From Acidobacteria bacterium Ga0074141 (GTDB lineage: Bacteria; Acidobacteriota; Blastocatellia; Pyrinomonadales; Pyrinomonadaceae): a stretch of 64,000 nucleotides of DNA. Made by a program: the position numbers and the translations under genes. The notes below the pieces were generated by a model. That model was not told the origin of the DNA. It did no database searches and was given only the letters and a program-made list of their open reading frames with translations. Below are positions 1 to 7,267 of the stretch, one piece after another; the first letter of the stretch is position 1, and each line of letters opens with the position of its first letter. The DNA is taken from positions 496,001-560,000 of the forward strand of contig LNDP01000015.1 in the NCBI GenBank assembly GCA_001464665.1, in the 5' to 3' direction.

Positions 1-74
1 GGCCCGACGATGAACTCGCAATGGTCGAAGCTCTAGAATATGTAATTTCAGAGGACCGCGGTCTCGCAAGATGA
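1..74 (+). CDS. C-terminal end of an upstream gene (partial)
   Basis: An open frame entering from the left edge (codons in phase with base 3) ends at a TGA at 72-74. Only about 23 C-terminal residues are visible, ending in ISEDRGLAR, which is too little to name a family. Its stop overlaps the start of the next gene in an ATGA arrangement (71-74), which implies translational coupling and membership in the same polysaccharide operon. A sugar-modifying enzyme or glycosyltransferase would fit the context, but that is only inference. Confidence 0.6.
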   Translation, partial: PDDELAMVEALEYVISEDRGLAR

Positions 75-1312
75 AGGGAGATCAAAGCAAAACAACTTCA
101 GACGAAACGCAACAACGGCTTTGGATCGTTTGCGAGCTTTATTACCCGGAGGAAAACGCGACGGGACACTACATGACCCAGACCGCCGAGGGCCTTGCCG
201 GGCATTTTGAAGTAAAGTTCATCTGCGGACAGCCCAACTATGCCTCAAAGGGTCAAAAAGGCCCGAAGCATGAGATTCGCAATGGTGTTGAGATATTCCG
301 TTGCTGGGGGACGCGCCTCGACAAGAATATTATCGCTTTTCGGCTTGTCAATATGCTCACCCTCGGGCTGACGATGTTCCTGAAGTCGATCGTTAAGTTT
401 CGTCGAGGAGATAAGGTGCTCGTCGTCACGGCACCGCCAAGCCTGCCATATCAGACGGGGCTAGCGGCTCTAATAAAGGGCTCCGGTTATTATCTGCTTT
501 TGCATGATCTGTACCCCGACATCCTCGTCGCGGTCGGCGGTGCAAAGCCAAGATCATTCTTGGTCCGGACAATAGACGTAGCAAACCGATGGCTTTACAA
601 GCACGCGGCGAAGATAATCGCCGTCGGCCGTGATATGAAGGAACGTCTCGAAGTGAAGACGGCCGGCCTGGACGTTCCGATCGCCGTTATTCCGAACTGG
701 GCGGACATGGTCAATATTGAGCCACGCCCGAGAGAAGATAACGAACTGCTCGAAGAGCTCGGCGTAAAGGACAAACTCGTTTTCCTTTATGCAGGAAATA
801 TTGGGCATCCGACGGACATTCGCTCGATCGTCGAGGCAGCCGAAACACTCAGGAACGAGCCCGTCCATTTCATTTTTGTCGGTTCGGGGGCAAAATTGCC
901 GTGGCTTAGAGACGAGGTAGCATCGCGGGAACTTAAGAACGTTTCGATACTCGGGCAGTTGCCACGCGATCAGCAACGCGTCTTTTTGAATGCGGGTGAC
1001 GTCGCATTGATCTCGCTGGTGAAAGGAATGTTGGGAACCGCGATGCCGAGCCGAACATATAATACGCTCGCTACGGGTATGCCAATCCTCGCGCTTACGG
1101 AGGACGGATCGGAACTTGCTAGGGTCGTTGACGAGGAAAACGTCGGCTGGCATATTCCGCCCGGGCAGCCAGATGCTTTGGACGATATCATCCGCGAAAT
1201 ACTCTCCCGCCGCAGCGAACTCGGTTATATGAAACATCGAGCACGAGCCGCCGCTCTTGCAAAGTACACGCCCGAAAAGGCAATTGAGTCCTACTTGAGA
1301 GAACTTTCCTAA
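71..1312 (+). CDS. Glycosyltransferase family 4, WcaI/WbuB-like
   Basis: A 413-residue GT-B glycosyltransferase expected to transfer a sugar from a nucleotide donor to a lipid-linked intermediate at the cytoplasmic membrane. The N-terminal acceptor domain opens with LYYPEENATGHY (about residues 23-34), the type of motif seen in WcaI and WbuB (L-FucNAc transferase). The C-terminal donor domain begins near residue 236 with LYAGNIGHPTD, and the GMPILALTEDGSE segment near residue 335 supplies the donor-binding acidic site. The start overlaps the preceding stop by ATGA, and the next gene starts 3 bases after its stop. The order GT4, epimerase, WecA-like transferase resembles wbjE-wbjF-wbpL of Pseudomonas O-antigen loci. 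The precise sugar is unknown. Confidence 0.85.
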   Translation: MKGDQSKTTSDETQQRLWIVCELYYPEENATGHYMTQTAEGLAGHFEVKFICGQPNYASKGQKGPKHEIRNGVEIFRCWGTRLDKNIIAFRLVNMLTLGLTMFLKSIVKFRRGDKVLVVTAPPSLPYQTGLAALIKGSGYYLLLHDLYPDILVAVGGAKPRSFLVRTIDVANRWLYKHAAKIIAVGRDMKERLEVKTAGLDVPIAVIPNWADMVNIEPRPREDNELLEELGVKDKLVFLYAGNIGHPTDIRSIVEAAETLRNEPVHFIFVGSGAKLPWLRDEVASRELKNVSILGQLPRDQQRVFLNAGDVALISLVKGMLGTAMPSRTYNTLATGMPILALTEDGSELARVVDEENVGWHIPPGQPDALDDIIREILSRRSELGYMKHRARAAALAKYTPEKAIESYLRELS

Positions 1313-1315
1313 ACG

Positions 1316-2275
1316 ATGAGGGTTTTGGTCACAGGTGCAACAGGCTTTGTCGGCGGTCGAATTTTCAGTGACCTTAAATGGGCCGGCCATGAGGTTACTG
1401 GAACATCCACGACGATCGCAGACGATTCTAATATCGTCCAACTCGACGTTACGGATAAGGAATCGGTCTCGCGTTTGTTCGCCGAGCGGTCGTTCGACGC
1501 TGTCGTTCATTGCGCCGGTATTGCTCATCGCTTTGAAAAGACGACAGACGAGATCTATCGACAAGTAAATGTAGAAGGGACACGAAACGTCGCCTCGGCG
1601 GCGAGGAACGCCGGAGTTAGTAGATTTGTTTTGATGAGCTCGGTTCTGGTTTATGGAGGCGGCGGGTCGGACGGTGAACCAAGGCTTGAATCGGACGTTA
1701 CGAATCCTGGAGATTCCTACGCAAGGAGTAAACTCGATGCAGAGCTTGCTGCAATGGAAGTGTTTGATAGATCCAAATGCGATTTGTTGGTGTTACGGCC
1801 GGCGCCGGTCATTGGAGAGGGAAGTAAAGGAAATTTTGCTCGTCTGATTAGGGCGATCGATCGCGGCCGCTTCATCTGGCTTGGGACCGGATCGAACAAG
1901 AAGAGCCTTACTTATGTTGGCGATATTGCCTCGGCCTGTAAATTATTATTGTTCAGCGAAATGGAAAATCGGGTTGCAGTTTTCAATATCGCATCGCCGC
2001 CGAAAACTATGGCAAATATAGTTGCGGCAATTGCTTTGGAGTTAAATCGGGACATATCTGCTTTTCGCGTCCCGCGTGTTGTCGCAAGTGCGGCCGCTCG
2101 AATAGGAAATACCATCGGCGGCCCACCCGGTAGTTTGGCACGTTCGATCGAGACGTGGCTTTCGGAGGATGTTTATTCGTCCGACGCGTTAAACGCCGCA
2201 TTGCCGGAATTGCACCTTACGCCGATCATTGAAGCCGTCCGACGCGATGTCAGTGGATATCTTGCGAAACGATGA
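1316..2275 (+). CDS. NAD-dependent epimerase/dehydratase (extended SDR)
   Basis: A 319-residue Rossmann-fold enzyme acting on a nucleotide sugar. The N-terminus carries the NAD-binding TGATGFVGG (residues 6-14), and the catalytic YxxxK pair is Y135/K139 in SYARSK, with an upstream serine in LMSSVLVYGGG. Length fits the UDP-hexose epimerase/4-reductase group that includes WbpV and WbjF. In those systems this gene sits directly before the initiating WbpL transferase, as it does here: the stop overlaps the next start by 4 bases. The likely role is making the UDP-sugar that the next enzyme loads on undecaprenyl phosphate. Substrate and exact reaction (4-epimerisation or 4-reduction) cannot be read from sequence alone. 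Confidence 0.85.
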   Translation: MRVLVTGATGFVGGRIFSDLKWAGHEVTGTSTTIADDSNIVQLDVTDKESVSRLFAERSFDAVVHCAGIAHRFEKTTDEIYRQVNVEGTRNVASAARNAGVSRFVLMSSVLVYGGGGSDGEPRLESDVTNPGDSYARSKLDAELAAMEVFDRSKCDLLVLRPAPVIGEGSKGNFARLIRAIDRGRFIWLGTGSNKKSLTYVGDIASACKLLLFSEMENRVAVFNIASPPKTMANIVAAIALELNRDISAFRVPRVVASAAARIGNTIGGPPGSLARSIETWLSEDVYSSDALNAALPELHLTPIIEAVRRDVSGYLAKR

Positions 2276-3288
2276 TTGAGGTTTCGATAATTTTGATCAG
2301 CTCGGTTTTCGCTTTTGTTTTGGTGGAAGCGGTCCGGCGTTGGGGGCTGCGTCAAAGGGTTCTTGACGTTCCGAACGAGCGGAGTTCGCATTCGACTCCT
2401 GTTCCGCGTGCCGGCGGCCTTGGAATTGTTGCAACGGTCCTACTTGCTTACCTCGCGGGCTCATTCGTTGCCGGCTATCCGCTTTCCATGGGGTTCCTTA
2501 GCGGCGGCTTGATCGTCGCAGCGGTTAGTCTCATTGATGATCTTCGCGACCTCCCGTTTTACGTTCGCCTTTTCGCTCATGCAGTCGCGGCTGCACTGGT
2601 CGTCGCAGATATCGGAGTTTTTGGTGAGATCAGCTATCTTTTGATCGACGGTTCATTCTCGCTCGGTATTTTCGCCATCCCGCTCACGATAATCTGGATA
2701 CTCTGGATGATCAACGCCTACAACTTCATGGATGGCATCGATGGCATTGCCGGTCTTCAGGCTGTTATAGCTGCGATCGGGTGGGCATTGTTTTCGTTGC
2801 TTTTTGGCGTTGACGAGGTGAAATGGCTGGCACTTGGAGTCGGCGGGGCGTCGGTCGGTTTTCTCATTCATAATTGGAGCCCCGCGCGGATCTTTATGGG
2901 AGATGTCGGGAGTGCATTTCTGGGATTCCTATTTGCCGTGCTTCCGTTGATCGCGTTAAATCGGCAAAGCGTTCCTACGGGCGTGATCCCGATTCTCGGT
3001 GTTTTGTTCGTGTTTCCATTTATTTTCGACACGGTTTTTACGTTTCTACGACGCCTGTTCAATGGGGAAAAGGTTTGGAAAGCTCATCGAAGTCATCTTT
3101 ATCAGCGAATGGTGATCAACGGAGCTTCACATTCGCATGTAGCGTTGAGCTACGGAGCACTCGCTGCCGTTTCATCGCTTGTCGGGATCGGCATCGTTGC
3201 CCAAATTGAAATCGCAGGGCCATTGACACTTTTCTGCATTCTCAGTGCATCGGCGTTTTTACTTCTGATGGCGTCGAAAAAACGTTGA
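2272..3288 (+). CDS. Undecaprenyl-phosphate sugar-1-P transferase, WecA/WbpL family
   Basis: A 338-residue polytopic membrane enzyme of the MraY/WecA family, which transfers a HexNAc-1-phosphate from UDP to undecaprenyl phosphate and starts synthesis of an O-antigen or capsule repeat. The hallmark NAYNFMDGIDGIAG lies at about residues 148-161 and FMGDVGSAF near 207-215; these carry the Mg-binding aspartates. HRSHLYQR near the C-terminus is the family's cytoplasmic His motif. Hydrophobic helices fill the rest. It overlaps the epimerase gene by 4 bases and ends the operon. Close companions and length favour the WbpL subgroup (about 340 aa, FucNAc or QuiNAc starter) over WecA, with moderate certainty. 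Confidence 0.88.
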   Translation: MIEVSIILISSVFAFVLVEAVRRWGLRQRVLDVPNERSSHSTPVPRAGGLGIVATVLLAYLAGSFVAGYPLSMGFLSGGLIVAAVSLIDDLRDLPFYVRLFAHAVAAALVVADIGVFGEISYLLIDGSFSLGIFAIPLTIIWILWMINAYNFMDGIDGIAGLQAVIAAIGWALFSLLFGVDEVKWLALGVGGASVGFLIHNWSPARIFMGDVGSAFLGFLFAVLPLIALNRQSVPTGVIPILGVLFVFPFIFDTVFTFLRRLFNGEKVWKAHRSHLYQRMVINGASHSHVALSYGALAAVSSLVGIGIVAQIEIAGPLTLFCILSASAFLLLMASKKR

Positions 3289-3313
3289 CGTAAGTATCTG
3301 AAAGTGATAACTT
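3285..3313 (+). promoter_or_regulatory. Putative sigma70 promoter for the HprK-like gene
   Basis: TTGACG (3285-3290) and TAACTT (3308-3313) are 17 bases apart, with TGA directly before the -10 as an extended -10 element. The -35 overlaps the stop of the preceding transferase gene. The predicted start of transcription, near 3320, is only 4-7 bases before the first possible start codons (TTG 3324, ATG 3327), so the message would be nearly leaderless; no Shine-Dalgarno site is seen. Pattern match by eye only. Confidence 0.45.
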
Positions 3314-3326
3314 TACAGAATATTTG

Positions 3327-4199
3327 ATGCTGGAACTAGGAAGTAGCGAATCTCAGGCGGTTAGTGATTTTCGTTGCACGGACGGTGAAGGCGTCAAGTT
3401 TGTGTTTGAGGCTTATGGCATCCTGGTCGGTGTAACCACGGACGATCTTGAGTTAAGCCGGAAGCTCTTTGAGATCTCAAACCGAGCAATGCTGGGAAAA
3501 TGCCGGGTTCTCGATGCCTCTAACGCAAAAGCGGAGCACGAATTCGTCATTAAGAAGAGTTCTGGTGACAAATTTGAATTGACATCCGTCGGGGAATACA
3601 CGACCGGTTCCGGAGATCTTCGCGAAACGCTTGAGCTTTTTGTTCGAATACTGCGTCTGAAGGTGTCGCAGTTCGCAAAGAATTGGGTTTTTGTACATGC
3701 CGGTGTTGTTTCCTGGGACGGAAAGGCGATCATCATCCCGGGTAACAGTGGTTCAGGCAAGACGACGTTGGTTGCCGAGTGCGTTAAGCAGGGTGCGTTA
3801 TATTTTTCGGACGAGTATGCGGTGCTTGCTCCGGATGGCTTCGTTTACCCCTTCGCACGGGCACTTTCGATCACGAACGGCGGGCGAAAGTGGAGCGAGG
3901 ACGGCATTCCGGTCGAGAAGCTCGGGGGTCGGGCGGCAACCGAACCGGTAGAGGTGGGAGCTGTTGTTTTGACAAAGTATGAGCCCGGAGCTGCGTGGCG
4001 GCCCGAGCGGCTCACGCCGGGAAACGGGATTATCGAGGTGATACCGCATACTATCCCGATGACAATCGATGCAGATTTTTCGCTTAAGGTATTGAAATCG
4101 GCACTAAGCCGTGCCATAATTCTGAAAGGTGTGCGAGGCGAGGCCTCGGATCTGGCCGCCGAACTTTATTTGTTTAGTTATAATAAGTTAACGACTTAG
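3327..4199 (+). CDS. HPr kinase-like P-loop protein (HprK-related)
   Basis: About 290 residues. The centre reads VHAGVVSWDGKAIIIPG followed by the Walker A sequence NSGSGKTTL (roughly residues 139-148), the arrangement of the HPr Ser kinase/phosphorylase core, and SDEYAVL about 20 residues later supplies acidic catalytic positions. The first 115 residues are not the HprK N-terminal domain. Such HprK-related kinases, known from PqqD-associated and lasso-peptide-like clusters, do not act on HPr; some phosphorylate a precursor peptide. Here the next genes are a PqqD-like protein and a nucleotidyltransferase, so a peptide or sugar substrate encoded nearby is likely. Start uncertain: a TTG lies one codon upstream, and no ribosome site is visible. 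Confidence 0.78.
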   Translation: MLELGSSESQAVSDFRCTDGEGVKFVFEAYGILVGVTTDDLELSRKLFEISNRAMLGKCRVLDASNAKAEHEFVIKKSSGDKFELTSVGEYTTGSGDLRETLELFVRILRLKVSQFAKNWVFVHAGVVSWDGKAIIIPGNSGSGKTTLVAECVKQGALYFSDEYAVLAPDGFVYPFARALSITNGGRKWSEDGIPVEKLGGRAATEPVEVGAVVLTKYEPGAAWRPERLTPGNGIIEVIPHTIPMTIDADFSLKVLKSALSRAIILKGVRGEASDLAAELYLFSYNKLTT

Positions 4200-4245
4200 T
4201 ATTACACTTGTTTCCGATACGCTCGGAATTGATCTTGGAGAAGAT

Positions 4246-4734
4246 ATGAACAATCCGCAATATCCAATTGCCCGCAAAAACGGACTTGTAGTCCAGGAAG
4301 TGCCCGACGAGGTTTTGGTATATGACCTCGACACGAACAAGGCTCACTGCCTTAATAAGACCGCAGCAGCCGTATGGCAGTCCTGCGACGGTAAGACGTC
4401 CGTGCCGGAGATCGCGAAATTTCTTTCCTCCGAAATGGGAACCAAAGTCGATGACGACCTCGTCTGGCTCGCGATTGATCAGCTTAACGAAAGTGCTCTT
4501 TTGGAATCACAGGCCGAGCCGAAGTTTCAAGGCCAGGGCCGCCGCGATGCCATCCGCAAGATCGGTATCGCCTCAATGATCGCTCTGCCGATCGTGGCTT
4601 CGCTAGTCGCCCCTAAGAGCGCAATGGCAAGTACTTCGTGTCGATGCGACAATGGTCAGAATCTTGACTGCCAGCTTCAGCCATCCTGCCCTGCCACATG
4701 CAATACTTCGGGTGGCTTGAATCTTTGTCAATAA
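4246..4734 (+). CDS. PqqD/RRE-like domain fused to export signal and Cys-rich tail
   Basis: A 162-residue protein with three parts. Residues 1-88 resemble the PqqD/RiPP recognition element fold: VYDLDTNKAHCLNKTAAAVW, then CDGKTSVPEIAKFL and a C-terminal helix pair. Residues 97-128 look like a secretion signal placed inside the protein: twin arginine R99-R100, the hydrophobic run 107-122, and a SAMA-type cleavage site after residue 128. The 34-residue tail holds six cysteines (132, 134, 142, 148, 152, 161) with Gly/Asn/Gln and no charged core. A GGAG site 8 bases upstream supports the ATG. PqqD proteins are normally about 90 residues and lack such a tail, so this may be a precursor that carries its own recognition domain, or a secreted Cys-rich marker protein. 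Function unknown. Confidence 0.8.
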   Translation: MNNPQYPIARKNGLVVQEVPDEVLVYDLDTNKAHCLNKTAAAVWQSCDGKTSVPEIAKFLSSEMGTKVDDDLVWLAIDQLNESALLESQAEPKFQGQGRRDAIRKIGIASMIALPIVASLVAPKSAMASTSCRCDNGQNLDCQLQPSCPATCNTSGGLNLCQ

Positions 4735-4768
4735 TTACCAATTGCCGAATCACAGGTAGTTAACAAGA

Positions 4769-4797
4769 AGGTGGGCATTAGCTCACCTCTTTTTTTG
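4769..4797 (+). terminator. Rho-independent terminator after the PqqD-like gene
   Basis: An 8-base-pair stem AGGTGGGC/GCTCACCT (4769-4776 with 4781-4788, one G-T pair) with an ATTA loop is followed by CTTTTTTT (4789-4796). It lies only 5 bases before the first possible start of the next gene, so that gene depends on read-through or on an internal start. Confidence 0.85.
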
Positions 4798-4801
4798 CAT
4801 C

Positions 4802-5689
4802 ATGGGTCTCAACGCTTCTGCGAAATGGTCTGTTTTGTTGTCTACGGTACGGTTCAGCAGACTTGTATCTGCGACCGAGACAATTAGGTCGATTTTCGGT
4901 GATGAATACGTGATGATTAAAGGCGAATCTGCCGCGAGATTTTATCCAGTGGGCGGGCATCGCCTTTATTTCGATTTTGATTTTGTCGTATCGGAATTCG
5001 CTCGGAGCGAGCTTACGACCGAGCAGTTGTCATCGATACGAAGCGAGAATATCGATCTTCATTTTGGGCTTAGACACTTAGATACACTCTCATGGAATCA
5101 GTTTCTTGAGCGCTGTCATGAAATCGATATCAACGGAATTAAGTTGAATCTCCCGTGCCCCGAGGATCACCTTCGGATCATGGCGGTCCATTGGCTGACG
5201 GATGGTGGGGAGTATAGGGAACGGCTTTGGGATATTTATTATGCGGTGGCGAACCGGCCGGCGGATTTCGACTGGAACAAGTGCCTTGATGTCGTCAGCC
5301 CAACCCGCCGCAAATGGGTGATAACCACGATTGGTCTCGCACATAAGTATCTTGGGCTTGAGATCGAAGACCTCCCGTTTGCCGAAGAGGCTAAGCAGAT
5401 CCCGCAGTGGATCATCGATACGGTCGAGCGAGAATGGGCTCGCGATCTTCGTCTTATTCCACTTCGTATTTCTTACCGCGACCCAAAAAAGCTGATACAA
5501 CAGATCCGCAAGCGCTTGCCCCCAAACCCAATCACAGCGACAATCGACATGGAAGGCGAGTTCGATGACCGCTCACGCGTTTGGTACCAACTTGGCAGTA
5601 TCGCCAAGCGGATTCCGCCGGGTGTGAAGCGTTTCGTTGACCTGGCAAAAGCTCGATTGGGCCGCAAGAATGCCGATCAATCACGATAG
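4802..5689 (+). CDS. NTP_transf_5-like nucleotidyltransferase
   Basis: 295 residues. VMIKGESAARFYP (about 37-49) followed by FDFDFVV (D58 and D60) matches the KG and DxD signature of the NTP_transf_5 (PF14907-type) nucleotidyltransferases often found with HprK-like and PqqD-like genes in peptide or capsule clusters. The middle part, MAVHWLTDGGEYRERLWDIY, is the usual helical region of that family. Transfer of an NMP to a protein or small acceptor is expected, but the acceptor is unknown. No ribosome site precedes ATG 4802, which directly follows a strong terminator; GTG 4910 or ATG 4913 are alternatives but would cut off the helix before the KG motif. The last 20 bases overlap tsaB. Confidence 0.7.
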   Translation: MGLNASAKWSVLLSTVRFSRLVSATETIRSIFGDEYVMIKGESAARFYPVGGHRLYFDFDFVVSEFARSELTTEQLSSIRSENIDLHFGLRHLDTLSWNQFLERCHEIDINGIKLNLPCPEDHLRIMAVHWLTDGGEYRERLWDIYYAVANRPADFDWNKCLDVVSPTRRKWVITTIGLAHKYLGLEIEDLPFAEEAKQIPQWIIDTVEREWARDLRLIPLRISYRDPKKLIQQIRKRLPPNPITATIDMEGEFDDRSRVWYQLGSIAKRIPPGVKRFVDLAKARLGRKNADQSR

Positions 5690-6305
5690 AAATTTAACGC
5701 TCTGCCTTGAAAGCGGTATAGCCGGCGGAAGCATTGCCCTTTTTGATGGCGAAAGCTTCGTCGGCGGTCGCGTCGGCGAGGGAAACACGTCGCGAGCCGA
5801 GGATCTGCTTCCGTCAGTTGAAAATCTGCTCAACGACTCTGGCTCATCGCTGCGATCGATCGGCCGGATAGGAGTTTCGGTCGGCCCCGGGAGCTTCACC
5901 GGCCTTCGTATCGGCATTGCGTCCGCACTCGGGCTTTCGCGGGCACTGGAATGCGAGGTGGTTGGCGTCCCTTTGCTGACTGCAATGCTTGCTCTCGGCG
6001 ATGGCTCGCAAAATGCCGCTGCCGTGGTTCCAATAGGGAAGACGGACCGAGCTTATCTTGTTGACGTAAACTCGGTCCCGGCCGTCGTTGATATGCAGAA
6101 GATCCATTCAGCACTGTTGTCCGCGAGCTCAGTGGTGGCTCCGCTCGACATCGTACCCGAACTGCGAGACCTGGCGTGCGATCTTGTTGATACGGGATCA
6201 AATCTTGCTGTGATGATCGGAAAGGGCATTAGTTCGGGCTATGCAACTACGGATCTATCGCCGATATATGTCCAGAACCCCGCCCGAACCCGCGGCCTTT
6301 ATTGA
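5670..6305 (+). CDS. tsaB: tRNA threonylcarbamoyladenosine biosynthesis protein TsaB
   Basis: A 211-residue ASKHA-fold protein, the non-catalytic partner that supports TsaD in making t6A37 on ANN-decoding tRNAs in the cytoplasm. GVSVGPGSFTGLRIGIASA and the following LALECEVVG-type helix are the classical TsaB signature; LCLESGIAGGSIALF is the N-terminal strand. The ATG at 5670 fits the family's N-terminus (a short lead before LTLCLES); a longer frame from TTG 5637 would run deep into the nucleotidyltransferase gene. Its TGA is immediately followed by the ATG of rimI, so the two are translated together, a common pairing. Confidence 0.92.
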   Translation: MPINHDRNLTLCLESGIAGGSIALFDGESFVGGRVGEGNTSRAEDLLPSVENLLNDSGSSLRSIGRIGVSVGPGSFTGLRIGIASALGLSRALECEVVGVPLLTAMLALGDGSQNAAAVVPIGKTDRAYLVDVNSVPAVVDMQKIHSALLSASSVVAPLDIVPELRDLACDLVDTGSNLAVMIGKGISSGYATTDLSPIYVQNPARTRGLY

Positions 6306-6800
6306 ATGTCTCAACTGAGCATAAAGCCCGCCAACGAAAGTGATCTCGCCGCGATCGTCGAACTCGCCGATCGGAGCGGTTTGGCCTTCTGGAGCCGAGG
6401 CGATTATGCCAAAGCAGCCGCCTCAGACGACCATCTTTTGTTAGCGACGAAGGACAAAACGGGTGAGACCACCGGCTTCATCCTGGTTCGGTTACTCGCC
6501 CGCCTCGATAAAACCAACGACGTAGAGATTTTAAACATTGCGGTCGAGCCGAAGCATCGCCGTAGCGGAGTAGGTGCGGCTCTCATTGAGGCCGCGGTTC
6601 GCGATTCTCACACCGGCCCTGAATCTAATGTGTTACTTGAAGTTCGGGAGTCAAATGCCTCGGCTATTGAGTTTTATCGCCGATTGGGATTTGAATTGCA
6701 GTCCATCCGGCGATCTTACTATCGCGACCCGGTCGAGGATGCTCTTCTATTCGCTGCGACGGTTAGTAAGCTATTTCCGGACACAGCCAAAGACCGATAG
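6306..6800 (+). CDS. rimI: GNAT acetyltransferase, RimI-like
   Basis: A 164-residue GNAT-fold protein. The acetyl-CoA pyrophosphate loop is seen in VEPKHRRSGVGAALIEAA, preceded by the beta-4 strand VEILNIAVEP, and the C-terminal NASAIEFYRRLGFE-type motif is typical of RimI, which acetylates the N-terminal alanine of ribosomal protein S18. Direct adjacency to tsaB, without any gap, supports the RimI assignment, since tsaB-rimI is a widespread pair. The C-terminus (YYRDPVEDALLFA) also fits. Another N-terminal acetylase activity cannot be excluded. Confidence 0.88.
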   Translation: MSQLSIKPANESDLAAIVELADRSGLAFWSRGDYAKAAASDDHLLLATKDKTGETTGFILVRLLARLDKTNDVEILNIAVEPKHRRSGVGAALIEAAVRDSHTGPESNVLLEVRESNASAIEFYRRLGFELQSIRRSYYRDPVEDALLFAATVSKLFPDTAKDR

Positions 6801-6993
6801 GCCGCCTTGCGGGCAACTCGGTCGAGAAAATTCTTTATCCTCTTACTTTTTCTAGACAAGATTTGAACTTTGTTCGAAAGGTGCTTCTTGTAAATTGAGA
6901 GCGAAGTGGGTTAAGATTCTGTTTACACCACAGGCTTTGAGCGAAAGAACAACGCCAACGGTGTAAATCTTTTGATAAGCGAGGAAAAGTGCC
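6801..6993. other. Intergenic region with a spaced inverted repeat
   Basis: The 193 bases between rimI and the DUF465 gene hold TTTACACC (about 6923-6930) and its exact inverse GGTGTAAA (about 6959-6966), with 28 bases between. No open frame of note is seen. The repeat could be an operator pair or a 5' hairpin of the small downstream gene. The GAGG at 6981-6984 sits 9 bases before that gene's ATG. Confidence 0.35.
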
Positions 6994-7224
6994 ATGGACC
7001 TTTCAACTCCTGATCCGGTGCGTGATGAGCTTTTGAAGACGAACGCATCATTCCGGGATCTTGTGCACCAACACGAGAATTTCGAAAAGCGCCTCAATGA
7101 ACTTGCAGCGATCTCCTTTCCAAACGACGATGAACAATTCGAAGAATCGACCCTAAAGAAAAAGAAATTGATGATCAAAGATGAGATCCACGCGATCATG
7201 AACGAGTACGCGACGTCTCATTAA
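6994..7224 (+). CDS. DUF465/YdcH-family small protein
   Basis: A 76-residue, highly charged helical protein. The H-x-x-F-x-x-x-L start (LVHQHENFEKRLNEL) and the terminal LKKKKLMIKDEIHAIM block match the DUF465/YdcH family, small coiled-coil proteins of unknown function that are widespread in Proteobacteria and Acidobacteriota. A GAGG ribosome site lies about 9 bases upstream. It is a single gene, ending before a shared terminator hairpin with the converging gene on the other strand. Cellular role unknown. Confidence 0.82.
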   Translation: MDLSTPDPVRDELLKTNASFRDLVHQHENFEKRLNELAAISFPNDDEQFEESTLKKKKLMIKDEIHAIMNEYATSH

Positions 7225-7242
7225 AACGTAAATTCAGCTGCA

Positions 7243-7267
7243 AAGGGCGAGGAACATCCTCGCCCTT
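7243..7267. terminator. Bidirectional terminator hairpin
   Basis: A perfect 10-base-pair stem AAGGGCGAGG/CCTCGCCCTT (7243-7252 with 7258-7267) and a 5-base loop lies between two converging genes and overlaps the stop codon of the minus-strand gene. There is a weak T-rich stretch on the plus side (ATTTTT at 7271-7276) and an A/T-rich stretch on the minus side. Confidence 0.65.

Noticed and set aside
554-1564. 336-codon minus-strand frame over the GT4 gene
   Set aside because: Antisense to a clear glycosyltransferase; Cys and Arg rich, no family.
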